Origin: Actinomycetota bacterium
GTDB taxonomy: Bacteria > Actinomycetota > Acidimicrobiia > Spongiisociales > UBA11373
Direction: 5' to 3'
NCBI GenBank assembly: GCA_020444505.1
Contig: JAHLKU010000006.1
Coordinates: 1 to 64,000, forward strand
DNA: 64,000 nt
Shown here: in pieces, positions 40,800-50,021 of the stretch
Position numbering within the stretch: position 1 is the stretch's first letter
How the letters are laid out: each line of letters opens with the position of its first letter
The notes under the pieces: generated by a model
Told to the model about the DNA's origin: nothing
What the model saw: only the letters and a program-made list of their open reading frames with translations
Database searches by the model: none
Position numbers and translations under genes: made by a program

Positions 40800-42061
40800 G
40801 TGGCGCTCCCGCCGATGATCCCGGCGTACTTGGCCATCGCGGCCTGCCGCAGCGGGGGCTCCAACTGCTGATGGCGGTACCGGGTGAGCACCTCTTCGAA
40901 GAAGCCCTTCACCTGCAGCCGGTCGGCGGCGGCGCGGTCGAGGCCCCGGCTCATCAGGTAGTAGCGCTGCTCGGCGTCGAGGGGGCCGACGGCGGAACCG
41001 TGCCCGCAGCGCACGTCGTTGGCGAGGATCTCCAGGTTGGGCACGGAGTGGGCCTCGGCGCCGTCGCTGAGCACCAGATTGCGGTTGGTCTGGTGGGCGT
41101 TGGTCTTCTGGCCGGCGGGCTCGATGCGGATGAGCCCGGTGAACACCGAGCGGGCCGTGTCGCCGACGGCGCCCTTCAGGAACATGTCCGAGGTGGTGTT
41201 GGGGGCGTTGTGGTTCACGAACGCCCGGTAGTCGAGCGTCTGCTGCCGGTCGCCGAAGTACAGGCCGAGCACCCGGGCGTCGGCGCCGGGGCCGTCGAGA
41301 TCCACGGTCAGGTGGAGGCGGGCGAACCTGCCGCCGAGACCGGTCTCGGCCAGTTCGACCGCGCCGTCGCGGCCGGCGACGTGGTGGTGCTGGGAGATCG
41401 CCGTGGTCTGATCGCCCCAGGTCTGCACCACGGTGACGGACACCCTCGCGTTGGCGCCCCCGCCCACCTCGACGTGGGGGACGGCGGTGAGGGCGACGCC
41501 GTCGGGCGAGCGGTAGTGGACGACGACCGCCGCCTCGGCGCCGTCGCCGGCGGCGACGACGATGCGGGGCAGCACCAGCGACCCGGGGGTGACGGCCTGC
41601 ACCTCGATCAGGTACGGGGCCCCGACGGCGGTGCCGGCGGGCACATCCACACGCACCCCATCGCGCCCGAAGGCGTGGTGGGCTGCGGCGAAGCGGTCGA
41701 GGTCGGCGGGGATGCCCGCCCTGCCCGCTGCCTCCCAGGCGGCGGCGCCGGCGTCGTGCAGCGCCTGCAGGCCATCGCCGGACGCTTCGACGGTGAAGCC
41801 GTCCACCGACAGGGCGCGGCCCGCCACCTCGCCGAGGGCGGCGGCGACGACGCCCTCGCCGGGCATCGGGGCGCCGGGCGCCTCGGGCAGCGCCGCGTCG
41901 TCGAGGTCCATGCCCAGTTCGACGTAGCGCCAATCCTCCCCGCGGGGGTCCGGCATCGGCATCTTCTCGTAGAGGGCCGCGCCGTGCTCGATGCGGGCGC
42001 GGACCGGTTCTGGGAGCCCTGTTGCGGCGCGCGCCGCGGTGTCCTGGGTCAGTGGAAGCAC
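40796..42061 (-). CDS. sufD: Fe-S cluster assembly protein SufD
   Basis: PRGEDWRYVELG, AEAHSVPNLEILANDVRCGHGSAVGPLDAEQRYYLMSRGL; GTG start chosen at 42061. Confidence 0.93.
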   Translation of the reverse strand: MLPLTQDTAARAATGLPEPVRARIEHGAALYEKMPMPDPRGEDWRYVELGMDLDDAALPEAPGAPMPGEGVVAAALGEVAGRALSVDGFTVEASGDGLQALHDAGAAAWEAAGRAGIPADLDRFAAAHHAFGRDGVRVDVPAGTAVGAPYLIEVQAVTPGSLVLPRIVVAAGDGAEAAVVVHYRSPDGVALTAVPHVEVGGGANARVSVTVVQTWGDQTTAISQHHHVAGRDGAVELAETGLGGRFARLHLTVDLDGPGADARVLGLYFGDRQQTLDYRAFVNHNAPNTTSDMFLKGAVGDTARSVFTGLIRIEPAGQKTNAHQTNRNLVLSDGAEAHSVPNLEILANDVRCGHGSAVGPLDAEQRYYLMSRGLDRAAADRLQVKGFFEEVLTRYRHQQLEPPLRQAAMAKYAGIIGGSAT

Positions 42062-42124
42062 TCGATCACCTCGGTGCGGCACTCTATTCGCAACCACCCC
42101 CGTACCCAAAGCGGTTTCTGCGCC

Positions 42125-42799
42125 TCAGCAGTGGGCCGCAGCGGCGGCGAACACGGCGTCGAACATCACCTCGGTGAGGCGCCCGGTGAAGGTGTTCTGC
42201 TGGCTGGGGTGATAGGACCCGATGACCATCGGGCCGGAGGTCGGCGCCTCCGCGCCGTGGCCGAATCGGGGCCGCGGCGACGGCACCTCCACACCCCGCC
42301 GCTCCAGCACCCTGAGCACGTGCCCGAAGGCGAACCCGCCGAGCGCCACCACCACCCGCACCGCCGGCAGCAGGTCGAGCTCCCGCTCGAGGAACGGGCT
42401 GCAGGCGTCCCGTTCGGCCGCCGTCGGCGTGTTGGCGGGAGGGGCGCAGCGAACCGGGGCGGTCACCCAGGCCCCCCGCAGGGCGAGCCCATCGTCCCGG
42501 TGCTCGGACGTGGGCTGGTTGGCGAAGCCGGCGCGGTGCAGCGCCCGGTACAGCCAGTCTCCGGAGCGGTCGCCGGTGAACATGCGGCCGGTGCGGTTGG
42601 CGCCGTGGGCCGCAGGCGCCAGGCCCACCACCAGCAGCCGGGCGTCCGGGTCTCCGAAGCCCGGCACCGGCTTGCCCCAGTACTCCTGGTCCCCGAACGC
42701 GGCCCGCTTGACCCGGGCCACCTCCTCGCGCCACGCCACCAGCCGGGGGCACGCCCGGCAGGCGGCGATCTCGGCGGCGAGGGCGTCGAGGTCCGGCAT
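42125..42799 (-). CDS. udgB: uracil-DNA glycosylase, family 5 (UdgB-like)
   Basis: [82 protein letters not shown]. Confidence 0.9.
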   Translation of the reverse strand: MPDLDALAAEIAACRACPRLVAWREEVARVKRAAFGDQEYWGKPVPGFGDPDARLLVVGLAPAAHGANRTGRMFTGDRSGDWLYRALHRAGFANQPTSEHRDDGLALRGAWVTAPVRCAPPANTPTAAERDACSPFLERELDLLPAVRVVVALGGFAFGHVLRVLERRGVEVPSPRPRFGHGAEAPTSGPMVIGSYHPSQQNTFTGRLTEVMFDAVFAAAAAHC

Positions 42800-42949
42800 G
42801 GGCGGCCACCCTAGGACGGCGGCGCACCGGCCCGCCACCCGCACCCATCCCGCCCGGCCACGCTCCGTGGTCGGTGCGCGGCGCCGCCCCCGACCTGCGT
42901 ACACCACCCCTGACATGGGGGTATGCGGTGGTTCCGACGCGGTGTCACG

Positions 42950-42979
42950 TTGCGCGCCCACCGAGCGTCGTGATAGCGT
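42950..42979 (+). promoter_or_regulatory. putative sigma70-type promoter (TTGCGC-N18-TAGCGT) of the sigma-factor gene
   Basis: -35/-10-like hexamers read upstream of 43010. Confidence 0.35.
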
Positions 42980-43009
42980 GACCTTCCGCTTTCGGACGGG
43001 AGGTCGAGG

Positions 43010-43942
43010 GTGGCGAAGTCGATGAGAGACAACCCGACGCTCTCCGACAGCGTCGGCATGTACCTCGAGTCGGTGGCGGACCACGACCTCCTCACTGCAG
43101 AAGACGAAGTGCGGTTGGCGCGCGCCATGGAGCGCGGCAAGAAGGCGCAGCGCCGGTTGGACGCCGACAGGGATCTGTCCTCCTACGAGCGGGCCGAGTT
43201 GTTCCGGGCCGTCCACGAGTCCGACGAGGCCAAGGCCGAGTTCATCCGCAGCAACCTGCGCCTCGTCATCTCCATCGCCAAGCGCTACACGGGGCGCGGC
43301 CTCGACCTCCTCGACCTGGTGCAGGAGGGCAACCTGGGCCTGATCCGGGCGGTCGAGAAGTTCGACTGGCGCAAGGGCTTCAAGTTCTCCACCTACGCCA
43401 CCTGGTGGATCCGCCAGGCCATCACGAGGGGCCTCGGCAACCAGGGCCGCACCATCCGCCTCCCCGTGCACATGGTGGACGTGGTCCGCACCGTGCAGGA
43501 GACGGCGCTCAGCCTGGGCGAGCGGCTGCGGCGCAGCCCGACGCTGGAGGAGATCGCCGAGGCGAGCGGCCTCGACCTGGAGCGCGTCCGGGTGGCCATG
43601 GAGGCCCCCGGCGACACCGTCAGCCTCGACCGCCCCGTCGGCGCCGACGGCGACGCCGAACTGAGCGACTTCGTCGAGGACGACGCGGCCGCCGACCCGT
43701 TCGCCGCCGCCGTCGAGGTGTCGGCACGCCAGAGTCTGGAGCAGGCGATGTGCCTGCTCGACGAGCGGGAGCAGGAGGTGGTCCGGCTCCGCTACGGCCT
43801 GGAGGGCGGCACCCCCCGCACCCTGTCGGACGTCGGCAAGCACTTCGACCTCACCCGGGAGCGCATCCGCCAGATCGAGGGCCGGGCACTGGCCAAGCTG
43901 CGCCACCCCTCGTGCGCCTTCGACCTGGAGAGCCTGCTCTAG
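43010..43942 (+). CDS. RNA polymerase sigma-70 family factor (group 1/2-like)
   Basis: [81 protein letters not shown]. Confidence 0.95.
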   Translation: MAKSMRDNPTLSDSVGMYLESVADHDLLTAEDEVRLARAMERGKKAQRRLDADRDLSSYERAELFRAVHESDEAKAEFIRSNLRLVISIAKRYTGRGLDLLDLVQEGNLGLIRAVEKFDWRKGFKFSTYATWWIRQAITRGLGNQGRTIRLPVHMVDVVRTVQETALSLGERLRRSPTLEEIAEASGLDLERVRVAMEAPGDTVSLDRPVGADGDAELSDFVEDDAAADPFAAAVEVSARQSLEQAMCLLDEREQEVVRLRYGLEGGTPRTLSDVGKHFDLTRERIRQIEGRALAKLRHPSCAFDLESLL

Positions 43943-44598
43943 AAGAGCCGCAGCACGTTGGACTCGATCCCCCGCAGGGCGTCGTAGTCCACCTCGACAC
44001 AGCCGATACCCCGGTCGGCGGCCAGCGTCTTCGCCTGCGGCTTGATCGCCTGGGCGGCCAGCACTCCCCGCACCGGCGCCAGCAGCGGGTCGCGGTTGAG
44101 GAACTCCAGGTAGCGGGTCAGTTGCTCGACGCCGTCGATCTCGCCCCGCCGCTTGATCTCGACGGCGACCACCTGGCCGTCGGCCGCACGGCACAGCAGG
44201 TCGACGGGGCCGATGTCGGTGGCGTACTCCCGCTCCAGCAGGGTCATGCCCTCCTCGATCTCCCCGGGGTGGTCGGCGAGGAGCACCTGCAGGTCGGCCT
44301 CCACGCCGTCCTTGTCGAGGCCGGGGTCGGTGCCGAGGTCGTGGCTCGAGTCGCTGAGCACCTCCTCCAGGGTGATGACCAGCGTCTCGCCCTTGGGGTT
44401 GGTGATCGTCCACCGCCCCTCCCCCTCCTCGACGTGGTTGGGGGCGTTCATCCAGTTGAGCGGCTTGTAGGAGCCGCCGTCGGCGTGCACCAGCACCGAG
44501 CCGTCCGCCTTCACCATGATCAGCCGCACCGCGGAGGGGAGGCGCGCCGACAGGCGGCCGGCGTAGTCCACGGAACAGCGGGCGACGATGAGGCGCAT
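43939..44598 (-). CDS. nucS: endonuclease NucS/EndoMS (non-canonical mismatch repair)
   Basis: [73 protein letters not shown]. Confidence 0.95.
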   Translation of the reverse strand: MRLIVARCSVDYAGRLSARLPSAVRLIMVKADGSVLVHADGGSYKPLNWMNAPNHVEEGEGRWTITNPKGETLVITLEEVLSDSSHDLGTDPGLDKDGVEADLQVLLADHPGEIEEGMTLLEREYATDIGPVDLLCRAADGQVVAVEIKRRGEIDGVEQLTRYLEFLNRDPLLAPVRGVLAAQAIKPQAKTLAADRGIGCVEVDYDALRGIESNVLRLF

Positions 44599-44622
44599 GG
44601 GGGCCGAGCGTACCGCGCCCGG

Positions 44623-45105
44623 CTAGATCACCTTGTCGCCGATGCCGGCGACCTGGCGCAGCAGTTCGGCCTGGCCGGTGTGGTAGGTGTCGTGGAAGTA
44701 GCGGAAGTGCACCTTGGCGCCGAGCGTCTCGTCGTCGTCGGGGGACACCGGCGCCGCCAGGCCCTCGGGGCCCAGCGCCCGGACCGCTGCGGCGATCTCC
44801 TCACCGCTCCTCCGCAGGCCGTCGAGCAGGCGGCCCAGCGCCAGCACGTCGGGGCCGTCCTCGAGCACCGGGTCGGACTCGCGGGCGTACCGGGCGGTCT
44901 CCGCCGCGGGGACCACCCTGGGGCGCCCCAGCATCTCCAGCACCAGGCCTCGACCCTCCAGCAGGTGGCCGAGCACCCAGTTGAGGCAATTGACGGGATA
45001 CGGGGTCTGCAGCAACGCGTCGGCGTGGGAGAGGCCCTTCGCCTGCGCCTCCAGGATCCAGGTGTTCCGCTCGAAGCCGTCGGCGAGCAGGCCGGGGTCG
45101 ATCAC
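44623..45105 (-). CDS. DinB-family / damage-inducible-like protein
   Basis: [19 protein letters not shown] and [22 protein letters not shown] metal-site His pattern. Confidence 0.75.
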   Translation of the reverse strand: MIDPGLLADGFERNTWILEAQAKGLSHADALLQTPYPVNCLNWVLGHLLEGRGLVLEMLGRPRVVPAAETARYARESDPVLEDGPDVLALGRLLDGLRRSGEEIAAAVRALGPEGLAAPVSPDDDETLGAKVHFRYFHDTYHTGQAELLRQVAGIGDKVI

Positions 45106-46040
45106 GTCGTGCCCGCCAGGTCGGCCCTGCTCCGCAGGTCGGCGTGCTCCTCGCCGAAGGCGAAGTCCCAGAAGGCGTTGGATGCGGCAGTGCCCGCCAC
45201 CTCGGGGTTGCGGATCATGTACAGCGTCGTGGTGATCTCCATGCCCTCGACCGGCACGATCGCCAGGTTGCCGGCCTCCACGGCCTCGGAGGCGACCAGC
45301 GTGGAGACGAAGGCAAGGCCCAGCCCCTCCTGGACCGCCATCCGGATGGCCTCGCTGTTGCCGAGCGTCATCGACAGCGGCAGGTCCTCGGGGGCCAGGT
45401 CGTGCCAGGCCAGCGCCTCCCGAACGGCGACGGCGGTGCCCGAGGTGTCCTCCCGCGAGATGTACCGCTCGGTGGGCAGCTCCTCGGGGAGGACCGGCGC
45501 GGTGCGGGTGGCCCACGGGTGGTCGACCGGAGCGATGAGCCCGATGCGGTCGGTCATGAACGGGCGGTACTCCAGGCCCCGCACCGACTCGAGCACGCTG
45601 GCCAGGCCGATGTGGGCCTCGCCGTCGGCGAGGCGGCCGATCGCCACCGCGCGCGGCACGACGAGGCAGGTGGTCTCCACCTGGGGGTGCGCCTCCTGGA
45701 AGCGGGCGAGGAGGCGGGGCAGGACGTACTTCCCGGCGGTGGTGGTGCAGACCAGGCGCAGCGCGCCGATCACCTCGCCCATGATGGAGGCCATCGCCTC
45801 CTGCATCGACACCGCCCGGTGCGTGAGGTCGCGGGCCATGGGGATGAGCGCCTCGCCGGCCTCGGTGAGGGCGACGCTGCGGCCCGAGCGCTGGAACAGG
45901 TCCACCCCGAGCTGCTCCTCCAGCGACCGGATCTGCATGCTCACCGCCGGTTGGGAGATGCCGACGCGGCGGGCGGTCTCGGAGAAGTTCTCGGTCTCGG
46001 CGGCGACCAGGAAGACACGGAGCTCGGAGAGCGACAGCAT
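45102..46040 (-). CDS. LysR-family transcriptional regulator (CysB/CbbR-like)
   Basis: LSELRVFLVAAETENFSETARRVGISQPAVSMQIRSLEEQLGVDLFQRSGRSVALTEAGEAL. Confidence 0.93.
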   Translation of the reverse strand: MLSLSELRVFLVAAETENFSETARRVGISQPAVSMQIRSLEEQLGVDLFQRSGRSVALTEAGEALIPMARDLTHRAVSMQEAMASIMGEVIGALRLVCTTTAGKYVLPRLLARFQEAHPQVETTCLVVPRAVAIGRLADGEAHIGLASVLESVRGLEYRPFMTDRIGLIAPVDHPWATRTAPVLPEELPTERYISREDTSGTAVAVREALAWHDLAPEDLPLSMTLGNSEAIRMAVQEGLGLAFVSTLVASEAVEAGNLAIVPVEGMEITTTLYMIRNPEVAGTAASNAFWDFAFGEEHADLRSRADLAGTT

Positions 46041-46080
46041 AACGATTCCAAGGATATCAGCCCGTCACCGGTCATCTCAC

Positions 46081-46109
46081 GTTATCGACTGTAAGGGCGG
46101 CCTGATAAC
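46081..46109. promoter_or_regulatory. inverted repeat GTTATC-N17-GATAAC in the divergent lysR / octaheme cytochrome intergenic region; candidate LysR operator
   Basis: read directly in a region that is less GC-rich than its surroundings. Confidence 0.4.
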
Positions 46110-46205
46110 CAGACGGGATGCTCATACGAGGTCACTAGCATGGCCCCTGATACGTGGGGGATGACGACATCGTGTCGCCATCCCGGGACCGACAGAGAGG
46201 TGCGC

Positions 46206-47921
46206 ATGTCGAAGAAGATGCCCCGCTGGGGCGGCGTCGTGGTCGCCGCCGCTGCGGCCGCGGTCGTCCTCGTGCTCGGGGTCGTGGCCGCAGGCGCCCA
46301 GGACGGCGGGACGATGGACCATTCCCAGCTCCCCCAGTTGGCCGGCCCGTTCGAGACCGGCCCGGACGTCACCGCCGCCTGCCTGCAGTGCCATGCCGGC
46401 GTCGGGGAGGACATCCTCCACACCGTCCACTGGACGTGGGAGTACGAGAGCGAAGCCACGGGCGAGACCTACGGCAAGCGCAACGTGATCAACAACTACT
46501 GCGTGTCGGTGGCGCCCAACGAGCCGCGCTGCACCAGTTGCCACATCGGCTACGGCTGGACCGGTGACGACTTCGACTTCGGCGACGCAGGCAACATCGA
46601 CTGCCTGGCCTGCCACGACACCACCGGCACCTACAAGAAGTTCCCGACCGCCGCCGGCCACCCGGTCTACGGCGACCCGGTGCTCTTCAACGGCACCGAG
46701 TGGACGGCGCCCGACCTGGCGGCCGTCGCCCAGAACGTCGGGGAGCCGAGCCGCACCAACTGCGGCTCGTGCCACTTCACCGGCGGCGGCGGGGACGCCG
46801 TCAAGCACGGCGACCTCGACACCAGCCTCGCTGCGCCGGACCGCTCGCTCGACGTCCACATGGCCGTCGACGGCGCCGACATGTCGTGCCAGACCTGCCA
46901 CGTCACCACCGACCATGCCATCGCCGGCAGCCGCTACGTGGGCGACGAGCACACCGGCGGCGCGGCCCAGTGCTCGACGTGCCACACCGACGCCCCGCAC
47001 GGCGACGAGGTCCTCAACACCCACGCCGAGAAGGTCGCCTGCCAGACGTGCCACATCCCCGAGTACGCCCGGGCGCAGCCCACCAAGATGACCTGGGACT
47101 GGACCACCGCCGGCACCCCCACCGACGAGGGCACCCAGCCCAACGTCATCACCGACGAGGCCACCGGCAAGGTGATCTACGACAGCCGCAAGGGCTCGTT
47201 CACCTGGGAGGCCGACGTCGTCCCGGTGTACCTGTGGAGCAACGGCGTGTACGACTACTCGCTGCCGGAGGAGGGCGTGGACCCCGGCACCGGGTTCATC
47301 ATCAACGAGGCGCTCGGCGGCCGCGGCGACGGGAAGATCTGGCCCTACAAGCTGTTCACCGGGACCCAGCCCTACGACGCCGGCAACGACACGATCGCCC
47401 CGCTCAACCTGTTCCCCAAGAACGAGGAGGACGGCGCGACGGCGTTCTGGAAGAACTGGGACATGACGCTCGCCGTCGAGGGCGGCATGGCGGCATGGGG
47501 CCTGCCGTTCAGCGGGGAGATCGGTGACATCGACAGCGAGATGCTGTGGCCCATCACCCACATGGTCGCCCCTGCGAGCGACGCGCTCGGCTGCACCGAC
47601 TGCCACGCCGCCGAGGGCAGGCTCGACTGGGTGGCGCTGGGCTACACCGCAGACGAGGCCGAGGGGCTCGGGGCCTTCCCGCCCACGCTGGGCGCCCCGG
47701 AGACCACGACCACCACCGAGGCCGCCGCCACCACCACCACCGAAGCAGCCACGACCACCACGGAGGCCGCCACCACCACGGAGGCGGCCACGACCACCAC
47801 GGTCGTGGCGATGGACGACGAGGGCGGCGGGAGCGGGCCGATGCCGCTGGTGCTGCTCATCGCCGGGCTGGTGCTGCTGGCCGCCGCCGGGGGCTACGCC
47901 CTCGGCACCCGGGAGCGGTAG
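46206..47921 (+). CDS. octaheme c-type cytochrome, OTR (octaheme tetrathionate reductase)-like, with Thr-rich linker and C-terminal TM anchor
   Basis: eight CxxCH: CLQCH CTSCH CLACH CGSCH CQTCH CSTCH CQTCH CTDCH; IDCLACHDTTGTYKK; FTGGGGDAVKHGDLD; TTTEAA repeats then LVLLIAGLVLLAAAGGYALGTRER. Confidence 0.9.
   Translation: MSKKMPRWGGVVVAAAAAAVVLVLGVVAAGAQDGGTMDHSQLPQLAGPFETGPDVTAACLQCHAGVGEDILHTVHWTWEYESEATGETYGKRNVINNYCVSVAPNEPRCTSCHIGYGWTGDDFDFGDAGNIDCLACHDTTGTYKKFPTAAGHPVYGDPVLFNGTEWTAPDLAAVAQNVGEPSRTNCGSCHFTGGGGDAVKHGDLDTSLAAPDRSLDVHMAVDGADMSCQTCHVTTDHAIAGSRYVGDEHTGGAAQCSTCHTDAPHGDEVLNTHAEKVACQTCHIPEYARAQPTKMTWDWTTAGTPTDEGTQPNVITDEATGKVIYDSRKGSFTWEADVVPVYLWSNGVYDYSLPEEGVDPGTGFIINEALGGRGDGKIWPYKLFTGTQPYDAGNDTIAPLNLFPKNEEDGATAFWKNWDMTLAVEGGMAAWGLPFSGEIGDIDSEMLWPITHMVAPASDALGCTDCHAAEGRLDWVALGYTADEAEGLGAFPPTLGAPETTTTTEAAATTTTEAATTTTEAATTTEAATTTTVVAMDDEGGGSGPMPLVLLIAGLVLLAAAGGYALGTRER
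47702..47804 (+). repeat. Thr-rich (TTTEAA)n low-complexity linker-coding repeat
   Basis: imperfect accacgaccaccaccgaggccgcc units. Confidence 0.85.
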
Positions 47922-47948
47922 CCCCGCTCCCCCGACACCGCACCACGT

Positions 47949-47979
47949 GCGAGGGCCCCCCGAACCGGGGGGCCCTCGC
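47949..47979. terminator. bidirectional terminator hairpin, 13-bp perfect stem GCGAGGGCCCCCC-gaacc-GGGGGGCCCTCGC
   Basis: between convergent octaheme cytochrome and sufB genes. Confidence 0.8.
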
Positions 47980-48002
47980 CATTCGGCACGCGAACCGAAC
48001 CC

Positions 48003-49406
48003 TCAGCCGACCGAGCCCTCCATCTGCAGTTCGATGAGGCGGTTGAGCTCGACGGCGTACTCCATCGGCAGCTCCTTGACGATCGGCTCGATGAACCCGG
48101 CGACGATCATCGCCGTCGCCTCCTCCTCGGTGAGCCCCCGGCTCATGAGATAGAACAGCTGGTCGTCGCCGACCTTGGAGACCGTGGCCTCGTGGCCGAT
48201 CTGGGCGTTGGCCTCCTCGATCTCCATGTACGGGTAGGTGTCGGAGCGGCTGTCCTCGTCGAGGATCAGCGCGTCGCAACGGACGAACGACTTCACGTCG
48301 CCGGCGTGCTCCTCCACCCGCAGCAGGCCCCGGTACCCGGCCCGCCCGCCGTCCTTGGAGATGGACTTCGACGTGATCAGCGACGTCGTGTGGGGGGCGG
48401 CGTGGACGATCTTGGCCCCGGCGTCCTGGTGCTGGCCCTTCCCGGCGAAGGCGATGGAGAGCACCTCGCCGTGGGCGCCTTCCTCCATCAGCCAGACGGC
48501 CGGGTACTTCATGGTCAGCTTGGACCCCAGGTTGCCGTCGACCCACTCCATCGTGGCGTTGCGGTAGGCGACGGCCCGCTTGGTCACCAGGTTGTAGACG
48601 TTGTCCGACCAGTTCTGGATGGTGGTGTAGCGGCACCTGCCGCCTTCCTTCACCACGATCTCCACGACGGCGGCGTGCAGCGAGTCGCTGGAGTACACCG
48701 GGGCCGAGCAACCCTCCACGTAGTGGCAGTAGGCGCCCTCGTCCACGATGATCAGCGTCCGCTCGAACTGCCCCATGTTCTCGGCGTTGATGCGGAAGTA
48801 CGCCTGGAGCGGCTGGTCCAGGTGGACGCCCGGCGGCACGTAGATGAACGACCCGCCCGACCACACGGCCGAGTTGAGGGCGGCGTACTTGTTGTCGTTG
48901 GGCGGGATGATCGTCCCGAAGTACTCCCGGACGATCTCGGGGTACTCCCGGAGCGCCGTGTCCATGTCGCAGAACAGGACGCCCAGCGCCTCGAGGTCCT
49001 CGCGGTTGCGGTGGTAGACGACCTCCGACTCGTACTGGGCCGTGACGCCGGCGAGGTACTTGCGCTCGGCCTCGGGGATGCCCAGCTTCTCGTACGTGGC
49101 CTTGATGCTCTGCGGGACCATGTCCCAGTCCTTCACCTGGCCCTCGGTCGGCTTGATGTAGTAGTAGATGTCGTCGAAGTCGATGGTCTCCAGCAGGCCG
49201 CCGCCGCCCCAGGAGGGGGTCGGCTTCTTCAGGAAGCGCCGGTACGCCTTGAGCCGGAACTCGAGCATCCACTCGGGCTCGCCCTTCATCGCCGACATCT
49301 CGCGGATGATCTCCTCGTTCAGGCCCTTGCGGGGCTTGAAGACGTAGTCCTCCTCGTCGTGCCAGCCGAGGGAGTACTTGCCGAGATCGAGATCGACGGT
49401 GCTCAT
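48003..49406 (-). CDS. sufB: Fe-S cluster assembly protein SufB
   Basis: [107 protein letters not shown]. Confidence 0.96.
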   Translation of the reverse strand: MSTVDLDLGKYSLGWHDEEDYVFKPRKGLNEEIIREMSAMKGEPEWMLEFRLKAYRRFLKKPTPSWGGGGLLETIDFDDIYYYIKPTEGQVKDWDMVPQSIKATYEKLGIPEAERKYLAGVTAQYESEVVYHRNREDLEALGVLFCDMDTALREYPEIVREYFGTIIPPNDNKYAALNSAVWSGGSFIYVPPGVHLDQPLQAYFRINAENMGQFERTLIIVDEGAYCHYVEGCSAPVYSSDSLHAAVVEIVVKEGGRCRYTTIQNWSDNVYNLVTKRAVAYRNATMEWVDGNLGSKLTMKYPAVWLMEEGAHGEVLSIAFAGKGQHQDAGAKIVHAAPHTTSLITSKSISKDGGRAGYRGLLRVEEHAGDVKSFVRCDALILDEDSRSDTYPYMEIEEANAQIGHEATVSKVGDDQLFYLMSRGLTEEEATAMIVAGFIEPIVKELPMEYAVELNRLIELQMEGSVG

Positions 49407-49594
49407 GTCTGTTCCACGCTCCTCCAGGACCGAGGGCGGATTGTGTCACGCGCCGGGGCCCCACTCAACCCCCAAACACCTGCGGTGGCGCCGGACCCGC
49501 GTGGGGGAGTGGGGGAAGACCGACCCGTGTCCGGCGCCAACCGCCCTCTCATTGAACCACCGGCCCGGGGCTATGCAGACCCTATCCTCGGCGC

Positions 49595-50017
49595 ATGCCG
49601 GTGATCGTCGTGGGCGCGGGGTGCCCGCTGGGCAAGGCCGTGGTCGAGGCACTGCAGCCGCACCTGCGGGAGGTGAGGGCGTTCGTCGCCGACGCCGCGG
49701 CCCCCGCCGGCGCAGCGTTGCGGGCCGCCGGCGCCCGGGTCGCCATCGGCGATCCGGCCGACGCCTCCCACGTCGCGGCGGCCGCCGACGGCGCCTTCAC
49801 CGCAGTGCTGCTGGCGGACGAGGCCCCCTCCCCCGGCGCGCTGCGCGGGTGGGCGGAGGCGGTGGCCGAGGCCGGGGTCACCCGTTCGCTGTGGGTGGGC
49901 GGCGCACCCGACGAGGGCCCGCCGACCCCGGAGTCGGCCGAGGTGGCCGCCGCCGGCAGGCCGCTCGGGGAGGTCGCCGCCGAGGTCGTGGCACTCGACG
50001 ACCGCGCCGCGCTCTGA
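49595..50017 (+). CDS. small NAD(P)-binding-like / hypothetical protein
   Basis: MPVIVVGAGCPLGKAVVEAL Rossmann-like N-terminus; TATCCT-N6-ATG. Confidence 0.55.
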   Translation: MPVIVVGAGCPLGKAVVEALQPHLREVRAFVADAAAPAGAALRAAGARVAIGDPADASHVAAAADGAFTAVLLADEAPSPGALRGWAEAVAEAGVTRSLWVGGAPDEGPPTPESAEVAAAGRPLGEVAAEVVALDDRAAL

Positions 50018-50021
50018 GCGC

